The position numbers and the translations under genes were made by a program. Shown here one piece after another: positions 11,507 through 22,982 of a stretch of DNA of 64,000 nt. The notes under the pieces are model-generated. The model had not been told where the DNA came from. It searched no databases and saw only the letters and a program-made list of their open reading frames with translations. Positions within the stretch are counted from its first letter, which is position 1, and the number at the start of each line of letters is the position of its first letter. This DNA is from Arion vulgaris (lineage: Eukaryota; Mollusca; Gastropoda; Stylommatophora; Arionidae). Location: assembly GCA_020796225.1 (NCBI GenBank), contig CM036753.1, positions 76,497,865-76,561,864 on the forward strand, given 5' to 3'.

Positions 11507-11723
11507 TATGTCTAAGTGGTTGAGCGGGTTGCCTTGTTATGTCTAAGTGGTTGAGCGGCTTGCCTTGTTATGTCTAAGTGGTTGAGCGGCTTGCCTTGTT
11601 ATGTCTAAGTGGTTGAGCGGCTTGCCTTGTTATGTCTAAGTGGTTGAGCGGCTTGCCTTGTTATGTCTAAGTGGTTGAGCGGCTTGCCTTGTTATGTCTA
11701 AGTGGTTGAGCGGGTTGCCTTGT
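11507..11723 (+). repeat. 31-bp x7 array made of a SINE A-box segment
   Basis: Seven units of TATGTCTAAGTGGTTGAGCG plus GCTTGCCTTGT. TCTAAGTGGTTGAGCG resembles a tRNA/SINE A box, and the last unit runs into a B-box-like GAGTTCAAATTCG at 11738-11750. First and last units have GCGGG; the five internal units have GCGGC. Confidence 0.9.
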
Positions 11724-11885
11724 TTTTTGAAGGTTGTGAGTTCAAATTCGTACAACGACGTTCTGTTCCCAAGTAAATTTTTTCTGGAGATTCTTAGAAT
11801 TTTTGCCAGAGCTACGAAGATCGGGTTTTATGCAATACTTGCAGACAGTTGTCAGACCGTTTCTGTGGAGAGGGACTGAGCAATA
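11693..11885 (+). mobile_element. tRNA-derived SINE family H
   Basis: A-box-like segment, B-box-like GAGTTCAAATTCG, then a body (TCTGGAGATTCTTAGAAT, GCCAGAGCTACGAAGATCGG) that corresponds to 23520-23640. Confidence 0.6.
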
Positions 11886-12025
11886 TAGAGAGATACCCTG
11901 TGCATTTAAGCCATTCCTTCGACTTTAGACCTTTATACCTATTATTCGTAATTCGTCTATTCGATGTTATTATTTACTTTAAAAAAATGAAAACATACAT
12001 TATTTAATTATGGAATAGAAACTGT

Positions 12026-12137
12026 TAAAGAATACAAGTAAAGTTACACGTTAGAAAAATACAAGTAATGTTACACGTTAGAAAATACAAGTAAAGTTAC
12101 AAGTTAGAAAATACAAGTAAAGTTAGAAGATCAACAA
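12026..12137. repeat. 26-bp repeat, about 4 copies
   Basis: GAAAATACAAGTAAAGTTAC with small variants. Confidence 0.85.
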
Positions 12138-13095
12138 ACAGAACGATCTATGAACATTCATATCGTAAACTGACGTGTTCTGTATTTTGCTCATGTTTTT
12201 CTTCCTTCCATTGATTGGTTGACAAAAGACAATGGTCGCCTGATGAAAAGAGATCAGAATGGGTGAGCAGGAATTCTTCGTGACAGTTATGTCAAGTAGA
12301 GATAGTGGTCTCAGCTGCCCAGCCGTCTTGAGGTGTCAGGCAATTTAATGCTGATTCCACCGGGATCTGCACAGAGTATGAAACCAGACCGGAGTGAACA
12401 GGGTTGTGTAAATGGAAGTCAAAATTGAGAGAAGATTTTCAAAATATGTGAGAGCAAAAAATGTAGACTATGTTGTACAGTTAACATTTCAATATAACGT
12501 TTCTTAATACAGTAGATTGCTTAACAATGACTATACGTTTCTGTTAACGCCACAGGGAGCTTAGAAAATAAGCTTTTTATCCTGAATGAATAGAAGAAAG
12601 GTAATTAGGAGATATGTCTACATCGAGTAATGCCTCGGTGATTATTCCTGGAAGGAAATGCTGGAATGTTTCGTGACATGTCACGCCCCCACGAGAGGAC
12701 ATCAGAAGCGATGAGCCACTTCAGAGCGAGATTGAAATCTCGTAATTATTTTGCTTGGTGTAATTACGTTTTATGGGTTAATTTTTCTGGGCAAATCTCC
12801 CCAGCCGACGAGGGAGTCATTAAGTATTGAGAAGCTATCATGCTTAGACGATTTCTTTCTGGACATGGTCTCGGACCAAAGGCCAAGGGACTTCTGAGAC
12901 GATGTTGTGTCAATCCACGCTTAAATCATGATTGAATTCTTAAGTTACGTTTAAATCAATGAGCTGATATTTGCATATTGTTTAGCTAGTCTGTCACTGA
13001 TGTGCTATATCCTTGTAGACTGATAGAGTATTTCGAGAATGGATATGAGAGAAGAGGTATTACATTATTTGCTGTTCTTGCTGTATTTAGCACAC
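12138..13095. other. Unique-looking stretch, nothing recognised
   Basis: No open frame of note, no tandem repeat, no transposon end identified. Confidence 0.5.
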
Positions 13096-13097
13096 GA

Positions 13098-13196
13098 TTT
13101 TATATATATATATATATATATTGTTTTGTGGAAGATTAAACGAACTGCATGGATTGTTCAACGAACAAAATATATATATATATATATATATTTATT
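13098..13196. repeat. Two (AT)n microsatellites
   Basis: TATATATA runs at about 13101-13122 and 13170-13192. Ile/Tyr-rich reading frames over them are artefacts. Confidence 0.95.
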
Positions 13197-13212
13197 TTTT
13201 CCGATCCAGAAG

Positions 13213-13388
13213 CACTTGAGCTTTTCAGCTCTTCGGCTCGGTGCCATGGACATCGTAACCCTTCGGTTCGGTGCCACGAACACCGTAAATCTGGGGTATC
13301 TGTGGCTTTTCTGCCATCCCGTGGAATTGAACCCGCACACAGAGAGGGATAGTCACCCGTAGTCCAACGCGCTACGAACACGCTGGGC
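13213..13388 (-). mobile_element. tRNA-derived SINE family F
   Basis: On the minus strand it reads tRNA-like CGTAGCGCGTTGGACTACGG and GGGTTCAATTCCACGGGATG (B box), then body GCCACAGATACCCCAGATTT. The plus-strand copy is at 35709-35866. Confidence 0.75.
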
Positions 13389-13494
13389 AGAAGGGCAACA
13401 AAAGATATATAAAAGAGAAATGCTGAGAAAGGTCACTGTAACAAAGGGACCTTCTGAAAACATGTAAAGGATCGAGTCATCGTTTTTAAGGCTC

Positions 13495-13650
13495 GTTATG
13501 TAAAAACCGCACATGGGTGGTCGGGACTCACCAGGGGAGCAAAGAATAGTAACACTGCCACTTAAAAGGCACGTAGTAAAAGGCGAATAAGTTAGGGCTT
13601 GGCGTGGGGCTGGCTATCCTATTCGGTAAAAAACAATTATCCACAAAATC
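13495..13650 (+). mobile_element. SINE family B, partial
   Basis: GGAGCAAAGAATAGTAACAC then CACGTAGTAAAAGGCGAATA, matching the family B central domain seen at 25737 and 52207. Confidence 0.65.
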
Positions 13651-14062
13651 CAACCAACCACGAACAAGTCACATAAAAATAAAATAAAAACTAAGCCAAC
13701 GAAGAGAAAAGAAGTTCTTCTAGAATATACATACTAGCTGGAGGGGGGAGCTACAGGCGACAGCTAAAGATAGGAAGATTTGGTATGAGTTGAGAAAATA
13801 TGCCATAATCGGGGTTAAAATGGCATGAGAGAGAGAGAGAGAATATAAAAACAGAAGCAAAAACAAAATTGTGATAATAAGCACACAAACAATCAATCGG
13901 AGAAAAGACGGAGGACATGAGAGAGGGAAAGAGAGAAAGATTATAAAACATTTAAGACATGATAAAATACTAGCACATAAGAGTACCAACAACGAAATGT
14001 ATCTCTAACTCTGTAAGAAATTGGTTACTGTGAATCATGATCGCAACACCAAAATATCATGA

Positions 14063-14063
<1 letters not shown>

Positions 14064-14115
<52 letters not shown>
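14064..14115. repeat. (AT)n microsatellite
   Basis: Uninterrupted AT/TA dinucleotides, about 50 bp. Confidence 0.98.
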
Positions 14116-14118
<3 letters not shown>

Positions 14119-14577
14119 ATGCACTGATATTAAGGGAGAGGTGAATAGACAAAACAGAAATATATACAGTATCTTAATTTATGAAGTGTACTAAAAGGAC
14201 TCACAAAAATAAGAGGCTATATGCATGCAACAAGAACATTATATGCCAGAAATAAAGAACAAATAATATTTATAAAGAAACAATACACTTGAATACATAT
14301 ATTTAAAATACCATTTACAACTATTTATACATTTTTAACTGTTGAAAGCAACAATCATTTTTGAAAGTATCTAAACATGTGTCTTGTGTATAACAAATGT
14401 CTCTAAACGTGTGTTGTTTTTGTGTGTTTTTGTGTATAACAAACATAACCAATATCGTTATAATCGGGAAAAAAAAATTCTAATAGTATTTGTCAACCGT
14501 AACATTTCAAGCCTCTTGTTGTTTTCCCAGTAAATGTACTTTATTATTGAAATAGGAAGACTGCAAACTTGTAAATA

Positions 14578-14735
14578 GTGAAACACGTCAAACAAAGTAC
14601 TATAGTTTTACAAAATAAGAAACAGTGACGATAAACAGCAACGTTTCGACCAACAAGGCCTTTATCAAGCAAACGAAAAACAGGAGTGACAATTTAAAAT
14701 GAAACACAAATGGACGACCAAATACCAACGTATTC
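14578..14735 (-). mobile_element. Penelope-like 3' fragment
   Basis: Reverse complement of 5295-5440 at very high identity, including the hairpin and the segment TGTGTTTCATTTTAA. No endonuclease coding is attached. Confidence 0.75.
14643..14668 (-). ncRNA. Hammerhead-like hairpin (copy b)
   Basis: Minus-strand TTGATAAAGGCC...GGTCGAAAC, same sequence as copy a, inside a nearly identical Penelope-type 3' fragment. Confidence 0.4.
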
Positions 14736-14834
14736 ATACTTTATTATTCATACGTGTCTCCATTAACTATTTTACCTTCCATCTTTTCTTCATTTTTTTG
14801 CAACGAAACTTTCTAAACAATTTCTCCGAAGTTT

Positions 14835-15210
14835 ATAACCAAAAATAATGAATATAAAATGGAACGAATTCAGGAGAAGTTATGAAATCAGAGACAGGTC
14901 TGGTAAACCACTAGTGACAACTGTTATAAGAAAGAGAAGATGGAGATATGTTGGACACACCTTGAGGAGAAATGATCAACGAATATTAAAAGCAAGCATT
15001 GAAGTGGGATGCAAAGGGTTCAAGAAAGAGAGGTCGACCTAAGGAGACCCTGGAACGAACTTTGCTGAGAGAAGAAAGAAATATCGGTCTCAATTCCATG
15101 GATTAGATTGAGCGAGTTGCCCAGGATAGATCGGTATGGAGAAATTACTTGCAGGCCCTATGTAACGTACAACGGTACGAGAGGGATTATTATTATTATT
15201 TATTATTATA
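14835..15210 (+). pseudogene. LINE C-terminal fragment with (ATT)n tail
   Basis: Frame at 14848 gives RDRSGKPLVTTVIRKRRWRY then VGHTLRRNDQRI. After a frameshift, 15040-15180 encodes PKETLERTLLREERNIGLNS and AQDRSVWRNYLQALCNVQRY, then an (ATT)n tail at 15185-15206. This is the 3' end of a LINE, 5' truncated and broken. The same family is on the minus strand at 40985-41315. Confidence 0.8.
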
Positions 15211-15394
15211 ACCATATAGTTGTGTTTGTTATCTTTGTATATTGTACCAGCAATAATCTTGCGGTATAAAAAATATGCACTATTATATATATATGACATC
15301 CTTTCATAACCGTTTATGATATGCTTAGCAATTTCCCAATAATCATTTTGGATATCGCAATTACTATATATCTTAATTTGCTCATAGACCATCT

Positions 15395-15809
15395 CTGTGA
15401 CGTATAAGGTTAGGTTCTCGCCTCTGTTCCAAAGCTACTCGTTGAGCCATTGGGATATTTTTCAAGAGATCCCTCATCTCAGTGTATGTGAGATCGAGTT
15501 CCTAGTCCTATAGGGGACGGATGATAAAATGTAGGGTCCGTGTTCACGTTGAACACGTAAAAGAACCCTTGGCAGTTCAAAATCGATAAAAGCAGCTGGA
15601 AAGCCGCTGCCCGGGCAAAATTCATTAGAAAGTTTTAAAAAATTGAAATCTCTAGAAAATTGTTTCACCATCTTCTAAATCACATCGAGGTCCTTGCCGG
15701 TGCTACGGGGTACGTGCACTTATGCTGAGGTCTTCCTGTGTAAGAAAGATTTCAGAGCACTCATGGTTACTCATCGAAGTGCAATGAGGATGGTCTTATC
15801 AATCAATCA
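15395..15809 (+). mobile_element. tRNA-derived SINE family D with LINE-like tail
   Basis: tRNA-like head (CTGTGACGTATAAGGTTAGG, then GCTACTCGTTGAGC), body GTGAGATCGAGTTCCTAGTC and CACGTAAAAGAACCCTTGGC, and tail TTCCTGTGTAAGAAAGATTT, ending in TATCAATCAATC. Minus-strand copies at 16265-16700 and 42424-42893 share all three parts. Confidence 0.75.
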
Positions 15810-15965
15810 TGTATGCCCCACCTGTGGTCAGGGATTCTGTTTTAGGATTGGACTCTACAGTCACCTCCGCACACACCAGAGAGGTGCAACAGCACACGTC
15901 TGAGATTGTTGTCATCATCACCTGCGATGGACGGCTATTATCAATCAATCATTCAATCAAACCAT
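15796..15965 (+). pseudogene. LINE 3' end with C2H2 zinc-finger C-terminus and (TCAA)n tail
   Basis: Encodes CPTCGQGFCFRIGLYSHLRT then H, a C2H2 finger of the type that ends many LINE proteins. After the stop near 15901 the sequence ends in repeated ATCAATCAATCATTCAATCA. Directly continuous with the family D SINE tail. Confidence 0.65.
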
Positions 15966-16264
15966 TTAACCATATTTATTGTACACAATTTATGAAATAT
16001 CGTTAGTTTTTCATCGCGTGTGATTTATTAGTTGGTATTTACATTTTTTTCTTAACTCTCTTGAGAAAACTTTAGTAATTTGTTCTATCCTGCCGTTTCA
16101 ACTTTTGTTATATCTTTCTTTCTGATAACTGAGAGGGTGCTATTAAGCCATTGTACTAAAGATGCTAATCTTCAAGATAAGGAATATGTAATCATATGTT
16201 TTGTGTTATGCAACTAGAACTGAAGTATTAGAACCACACAGAGATAAATGGTAAACCTGAGTGG

Positions 16265-16700
16265 TTGAGTAATTGATTGATAGAACTGTCATCATTGCAC
16301 TTTGGTGAATATCCATGCATGCTCCGATCTGTTTTCTTAAACATGAATATTTCAATGGCAGTTCACGACTTCCGTAGCAACGGCGACGGTTCCGATGTAG
16401 CCTTTGAAGATAGTAAAAATGTAGGAATTTTATTAAAATTTGTTTTAATGAAGTTTGTTCAAACGGAGGTTTTGCAATTTACTCTTATCGTTTTTTTAAC
16501 TGTCAAGGTTTTTTTTTAATTACGTGCTAAACTTGAACACGGTACCTAGGCCATATTGTCTGTTTCCGATAGAAATAGGAACTCGGTCTAGTCTACATTG
16601 AGATCAAGGATCAGTGGAAAAATAGCCCGTTGTCTTCTCGCGGGAAGCGAACTGGGTACTTTCGGTGCAAGATGCAAGCATTGTAACTTCACACCACAGA
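16265..16700 (-). mobile_element. tRNA-derived SINE family D
   Basis: Minus-strand copy: tail near 16280-16400 (complement of CATCATTGCACTTTGGTGAA), body near 16530-16600, tRNA-like head near 16610-16700 including the complement of GGGAAGCGAACTGGGTAC. Confidence 0.7.
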
Positions 16701-17019
16701 GACTCAAAGGACACATCTACACACTAGAAAATAAGCTGAGGTCAAAGAGAGCGGATACTAGATTGCTTAACCTCGTGGTGTGGATAAAAAATCAGCAACC
16801 GAACGTTGTAACAGTTCTAGGGATGGCAAATTGTGGATGCACACGATTGCCGACGCTAGCCGGCCTGACACACGTGAGAGACACATTCTGTTATGAGAGA
16901 GATAGAAGGTATTTTAATCTCTTCACTTGTTCCAAAATACCTTCGACAAAAACTGTTGGCGCCCTCAAGGTCTTTTTGAATCAACACTCGTTGCTAAGTT
17001 TGAAATAACAAAGCATCGA

Positions 17020-17550
17020 ATTGCACAACACATTAAATTGTCGACGTTGGGTACGCGTGTTTCTGCAACTTCTAATTTGAAGTGAGTAGAAAACGGTTCG
17101 ACAGTTGGCGCTTTTTGCTTCCCGTCGGCCTAACTGCGAGAAGTTTTTGAAAGAAGTATTAAAATTCGCTCTATTATCGGCTAGTTGAGGTTTTGTTGGT
17201 AACGTTTTCTGGGGAGTGTATGCTACATTAGCAACGCGCAATTAGAAAATTGTTCCATTGTATATGCATCATTAAGTCTGCTATCCTGAAGAACAACTTT
17301 TGTCAATTATTTATCTATTCTTTCTGTGTAAAATAAATAAGCAAATGCAAAGAAAGAATCAACGACAACACTGCGTCTCTCACTCATTACCGCGAACAGT
17401 TCAACATTTGTCTCAGGCAAGGAAAAAACATGATTTTGAGGATATTTTAAAGATTATTTAAGCCTCATCCAAAGCCGTAAAGATGTCAAGAATGATTTCA
17501 TATTTTCTCATAAGTTTGTTGAGCATTGTTTTTGTCCAAACGTGATGGGT
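17020..17550. other. Unique-looking stretch, nothing recognised
   Basis: Short frames only. Confidence 0.45.
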
Positions 17551-17559
17551 GTATGGATG

Positions 17560-18260
17560 GGATTAGTCATATATAGAAGTATATCGTTATATATGGAAGG
17601 ATCAAATTGTGTACGGAAGGAGGTTGAAGTCTATGGAAAATGGTAGTCGTTTATGTAAGGATGTAGTCTCGATATGGAAAATGTTAGTCATGTATGTAAG
17701 GATGTAGTCTCTATATGGAAAATGTTAGTCATGTATGTAAGGAGATAATTGTGTACGTATGGAGGTAGTCGTATATAGAAAAGGTAGTCTGTAAGAAGAA
17801 AGGTAGTCATGTATATAAGGAGGTAGTGTATGAAAAAAGGTAGTCATGTAAGGAGAAAGGTAGTCGTTTATGTACGAAGGTAGTCGTGTATGTAAGGAGG
17901 TAGTTATATATGTGAGGAGGTAGTCATGTATGGAAAAAGGTAGTTGGGTATGGAAAAACGTAGTCGTGTATGGAAAAGATAGTTGTTTACGTAAAAAGGT
18001 AGTCTGTAGGAAAAATGTAGTCGTGTTTTAAAAAAGGTAGTCTGAAAGGGAAAACCTAGTCTGTATAGAAAAGATAATCGTGTATGGAAAAACGTTGTCG
18101 TGTATGGAAAAACGTTGTCGTGTTTGAAAAAAATAGTATGTATGTAAAAAGGTAGTCGTGTATGGAAAAATGTAATCGTGTATGGAAAAACGTTACCGTG
18201 TTTGAAAAAAGTAGTATGTATAGAAAAAGGTAGTTGTGTATGGAGAAAGATAATCATATA
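17560..18260. repeat. Diverged GGTAGTCGTGTATGGAAAAA-type array
   Basis: Roughly 17-20-bp subunits (GTAGTC-GTATGGAAAAA) repeated dozens of times with much substitution and indel. Older and less uniform than the other arrays. The 186-residue minus-strand frame over it is repeat-derived. Confidence 0.85.
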
Positions 18261-18756
18261 CCTTCGGAGATAAGTTTGTATGAGTGTGAGAAACGAAGTA
18301 GATGTATGTAGAAGAGGATAACAGAAAGTCTCGCCATATATGCAATACGCACATTTTACGCTAATTATTTGCCGGCTAATACGTGGGTACGTATTATATG
18401 TCAGAACTAAAATAAATACGTCATTTTTTCTATGGAAAGTAACCAACATTAGAAAGTCTGTCAAGATTCTGTCACATTTTGACAGGAAAAATTGCGCGAA
18501 ATGAAATGTGACATGTGTTGTCTTATATCAGAACATTATTCCAAAATGCCTTTCGCGATTTTCTTTTCCATCTGTCTTTCCTAAAAACGTATTCAGAAAA
18601 ATATTATTCTGCAACTCAAAATCTCTTTGTCGTAAAATGCAGAATTTAACGAGAATCGGACAGCAGGTAGATATTTTCCCATCATTATGTGTATTATTCA
18701 ATTATGGCGGGAAATAACAAATAAAGAAAGTATTGTCTACTGTAGCAATAAAAGTG

Positions 18757-18998
18757 GTGGCGTATGTGGCCTAGGGGTTAGTGACTCGGTCTATTATCTC
18801 GACGTTCTGAGTTCGAATCACGCTGTGGACAGTTTGGTTGCAAATTGTTTCGCGTGGATTTTAACAAAGGACGATGGCACCACTCGTTCAGAAAGCAATG
18901 GCATACTACTGAACGTAATAATGCCTAGAAAAATCACAAACAGCGTTACAAAGCTGGGGTTGATTCGCAAAGTCCTGTAAAGGATATGCAATTAACTT
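18757..18998 (+). mobile_element. tRNA-derived SINE family C
   Basis: A box TGGCCTAGGGGTTAGTGACT and B box CTGAGTTCGAATCACGCTGT, then body ACAAAGGACGATGGCACCAC and 3' end GATATGCAATTAACTTTTTT. Same family as 46551 and 49639. Confidence 0.85.
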
Positions 18999-19025
18999 TT
19001 TTAGTAAGAAAAATATTATTACCTA

Positions 19026-19122
19026 AGCAACTAGGACAGCGCAAGACAAAAATATAAAACCATGACACTGGGCAACAACCCGGTAACAATGTGACGACAA
19101 AAGAAGAAGAAGAAGTGAGAAA
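19026..19122 (+). mobile_element. LINE 3' end with (GAA)n tail
   Basis: GGACAGCGCAAGACAAAAAT, CACTGGGCAACAACCCGGTA and TGTGACGACAAAAGAAGAAG. Minus-strand longer copies at 34428, 47690 and 62548. Confidence 0.7.
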
Positions 19123-19157
19123 AAGACGCGTTGTAAGTAAGTCATGAACAGATCTTT

Positions 19158-19535
19158 TAAGTGTTTTCCAAAGTGGGCGGTACCGTCCCCAGTGGGCGCT
19201 GAAGCCTTCGGGGGCGATAGGGGGTTCAGAAGGAGTTGGGAGAGTTTTTCATGATTTTGCGATTGAATAATCATTAGAAATTTGAATTATGCATTTAAAT
19301 TCATCTTATGCCCATCCATTTTTTCATCAATTTTCTATTTCAAGCATATAACCATTTGAAAATTGACAATGTATGACAAAAATATATTAATTTTCTATGT
19401 CAGAGGGAAAACAGAGCATATATATGTGGGAGGGGGGCGTTGGCAAACTGTTATAATGTGGAGGGTGGGCGTTACAAAGTTTATGTTGTACAAAGTGGGC
19501 GGTGGGCCAAAAAAGTTTGGGAATCTATGTTTTAA
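19158..19535. mobile_element. Possible hAT-like non-autonomous element
   Basis: Ends AGTGTTTTCCAAAGTGGGCG (left) and, reverse complemented, CATAGATTCCCAAACTTTTT (right), with internal subterminal GTGGGCGGT motifs at both ends. Target duplication unclear (TTTTAA on both sides). Confidence 0.4.
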
Positions 19536-19628
19536 ACCTAGAAGAAAGTGTTATTTGAGTAGTTGGTGGATAGCCACAAGGCGTTTCGTACATTGAAATC
19601 CGTCTACAGCTTTCCAACTTCAAAACAC

Positions 19629-19629
19629 T

Positions 19630-19681
<52 letters not shown>

Positions 19682-19690
19682 TAATATATA
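19629..19690. repeat. (AT)n microsatellite
   Basis: Long TATATA tract. Confidence 0.98.
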
Positions 19691-21095
19691 TAATAGAAAT
19701 AGACGGACAAGTATGCATATTGAAGCATTTTGTATAATACATGGAGAGAAAGAATGACAGAGTCAAATATTCAGATTAGTATTGAAACATAAGATATATT
19801 TGTAAACAAGAAGACGGACAGATATAATCTGGCTGATAGACAAAGAACTAAGGATTAAAATGATAAATAAATAGAAAAATATGAACAAGAACACTCAGCG
19901 AACCAGATACACGCACACACATATACCGAGAGAGAGAGAGAGAGAGAAATAGAGAGTAAGAGATAGATAGACAGTGCAAATGAAAGTTGAAACACAAACA
20001 AATAAAATCAATCACATAAATACAAGAAAAAAATGGAAAGACAAAATTAACAGAAGCAGTGAAAGTTACAAACGGAGTTAGGATTGATATTTGAAAAGAA
20101 AAAAATTTGTAAAAAGATAAGTAAAATACAGAAACAAAATAAAAACAACTACTAAATAAACTTATTCTTAATACAAAAAATACGAACATAAAAATAACTT
20201 GGAAAAACAGAAACGATCATTTGTTTTCTGGTTTTTTTAAGGTCGATGTAGATTTAAAAAAGTTTTTTATGTTGTTCAGTAATTATATATATATATATAA
20301 TACTGAGACGGGTCACACGTTTTTTTTTTATACCTGAGACATCTTTCCTCTGTGTTTTATTTTTTATCAAAAGCCTATCGTAGCCATATCAAGAACATTA
20401 GCCAGGACTAGTCATTGACGATTAGCTAAAGCAGGCAACGCCGACTGTGTGTTGATAGACCAAACGACATAGCGTGAAATCAGGCAAACAATTACAGTGA
20501 TTAATTCCCAGCAATTGATGCAACAGACACTCATCAAATTCTTGCCAGTCACGCGTGAGGAAAGTACAGAAACAAAGATAGAAAAATTACCTTTTTAAAA
20601 TGCATGCTCGCCGCTTAATGTATTTTGATTATGTATAGCGGACAGAAATCATGCTTGGAAAAGCAAATAACCCTGTTATATCAAGGGCAGACACGAAAAA
20701 AACCGGAGAAGAAACAAGGTGTTAATCTGTAATACAGACATTGTTTGACACAGGGTACTGTAATGCACTGTTTCGTCCTGAGAATAGTTTGATACGGAAC
20801 TTATTATACGTCACAGCACCAGAGAAGAAGGAGTACCCAGCACTTGAAGGAACCATATCATGTCTGAGACTCAAGGTAGAAGCAACACAAATATCATTAG
20901 AGTAACATCCACCCATATTTCATCACTGTCACTGGTTTTCACATTGTTAGCCAGACGAATGAAAGTTATAAAATCTTTTACAAGGCTTGAAATTACTTTC
21001 TGAGAGCTTCAGAATTGCATGCCCGTCTTTGCCGTTGGTTTTCTTGCATTTTTTCCCTCTCTTTATCCCCCACCCATAATATGTTCACACTGTCT
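19691..21095. other. AT-rich, A-rich stretch without gene
   Basis: Includes a short (GA)n at 19928-19960. No domain in any frame. Confidence 0.5.
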
Positions 21096-21254
21096 TTTGT
21101 CAGTGGTTCTAAGTCTGGGAGGCACGCCTCCTAAGGATAGCGAGAGATAGTATCAGGAGAGGCGTAATGTAGTGGCAAGGAGCTGAAAACGTTATGACAA
21201 TTCATTGAATTTTGTGATTTAATACATTTTTATACCAACTTTTTTTTCCATTTA

Positions 21255-21675
21255 TTATCTTCTTATTCTTCTTCTAACGTTCAATATCGACCACTTGTTA
21301 ACCACTGTGTGATTAGTATGTGATCTGAGACTAAGAACGATTGTGCGTTGTGCCAGTTATGCACCTACAAGTAGGTCAGCACATCCGATTTCTGCGACGC
21401 TTTTTATTTACTAGCGTATGTTCCCTAGACCCCTACCTCAGTCGCCTCTTACTTAACTTACTTAATCCCGTCATGCCTAGTGACACATGGGGCTTCAGAA
21501 GGACTTTCCATGCTCTCCTGTCCCGTGCAACCTTCAGCGCAGAGCCCACGTCAGAGATGCGGTGTCCAGTTCCTCTTCCCAGTCGCCTCTTACGACATGC
21601 CTAATAGGTCGCAGTGTTACTATTCTCTGCTCGCCTTGGGAGCCCCGACAATATACGGGCGTTTTCCCCACTAAA
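21255..21675 (-). mobile_element. SINE family B, interrupted by a LINE insertion
   Basis: Minus-strand copy. Complement of GAATAGTAACACTGCGACCT lies near 21605-21640, CTACTTGTAGGTGC is near 21365, and the tail complement is CTTCTTATTCTTCTTCT at 21259. Split by 21453-21579. Related copy at 37385-37645. Confidence 0.75.
21439..21593 (-). mobile_element. 127-bp 5'-truncated LINE with 14-bp target duplication
   Basis: CAGTCGCCTCTTAC flanks it at 21439-21452 and 21580-21593. The inserted 21453-21579, read on the minus strand, encodes EEELDTASLTWALR and, in a shifted frame, VARDRRAWKVLL, ending in a (TAAG)n tail. Confidence 0.85.
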
Positions 21676-22146
21676 ATTGTAAGTTCAATATTTGTTTTTT
21701 CTGTATTTCTCAAATTTCTAGACAATTAAAAAAGCAAATGTTTACATTTCTCATTACCAATGTTATTGTGTTTAACACGATAAGGCTCAGAGTGAAAAAC
21801 ATATTTTTTTCCGTTTGCTATTTGAAAATTATAGTTAATTTGGCGGAGAAAAATGATTAAAGCGTGTAGGAGTTATGTCTCATTTTTAAGTAGGGGGCGC
21901 ATACTGACAAATTATGAGAACCACTGCTCTACGTGAAGTGCGCGCGTGGGCTAGAATTGGAAATAAACAGATACTTGGAAAGATGAGCGTCTTTGTCTTT
22001 TCCTTTATAGCAGAAATGTTATCCTGGCCTTATAACTACATTATCCTTGATTTGAATGTCACACTTGTCTCATAATTTAGTGAATGAAACACAAAGAAAG
22101 AAATATAAAGCGATTTACCAAACACATATTAGCAGACAGCGACAAC

Positions 22147-22171
22147 GTTTCGACCATAATGTCTTTATCAA
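22147..22171 (-). ncRNA. Hammerhead-like hairpin (copy c)
   Basis: Minus-strand TTGATAAAGACATTATGGTC followed by GAAAC. The stem is GAC/GTC with an ATTATG loop. The flanks differ from copies a and b, so this is a divergent member. Confidence 0.35.
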
Positions 22172-22326
22172 ACGTGGCGTAAAGGAGAAAAAATCGTAAT
22201 AGATAGATAATCTAGTTGAACTACATATCAAAAGAAAAAATGTAAAATTGCTATCTGAGAGTAGAAAAATGTTTCCATAATTTGTGTACATTTTTCTATT
22301 CAACAGGTAATTTATGCAATCGCTTG

Positions 22327-22500
22327 TCTGTAAATTACTATCAATAATGGGTAAATGTCTATAAATTACTATCAATAATGGGTAAATATCTGTAAATTAC
22401 TATCAATAATGGGTAAATATCTGTAAATTACTATCAATAATGGGGAGATGTTTTTAAATTACTATCAATAATGGTTAAATATTTTTAATTATATCTATAA
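22327..22500. repeat. 31-bp repeat, about 6 copies
   Basis: TCTGTAAATTACTATCAATA then ATGGGTAAA. Last unit degenerate. Confidence 0.9.
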
Positions 22501-22982
22501 TAGCTAACTGTCAAATTAACTGTCAGTGGTGAACTTTTCCTGCTTTTTGATGATCCATTTACTGTCAACTGTATGATTTAAAAATATTTCGAGTAGTTAA
22601 TTCTGTTGGATGTCTAGTTATTGAACTTTGAACATTTTTACTCATATAGTTGGATGCCATAATCTTCTTGTCTCTTCTAAATAAAAACAATTTTCTAAGA
22701 ACTTTAATTTTACCGTTTGTAAAAACCCACGTGAAGAAATTTGCTTCATTATAAACAGAGAAACCCAACTTGAAAGTATCGCATCTGGAGTTATACTGTA
22801 GCATGGTATCAGATCTGATTGGTCATAGGAGGTCGTCAGATCTGAATCATTTTAATTTATTAATGTTTGTGGATGACTTTGAGAGACAATATCATCTTTT
22901 CTAAATGTATATATGAAAATACGTCTAGATCTAGCCTATGCAAATGTTAAGTCATTTATTTATACATCTATTTCATCTTCAG

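Larger units (their letters stand above)
21101..21926. mobile_element. hAT-like element (outermost of a three-level nest)
   Basis: Left end CAGTGGTTCTAAGTCTGGGA and right end, reverse complemented, CAGTGGTTCTCATAAT share the first ten bases. The 8-bp flanks do not match well. No transposase. Contains a minus-strand family B SINE, which itself contains a LINE fragment. Confidence 0.6.

Noticed and set aside
18757..18850. True tRNA gene
   Set aside because: A and B boxes are present but no cloverleaf closes, and the same sequence continues into a shared body at two other loci, so it is a SINE.
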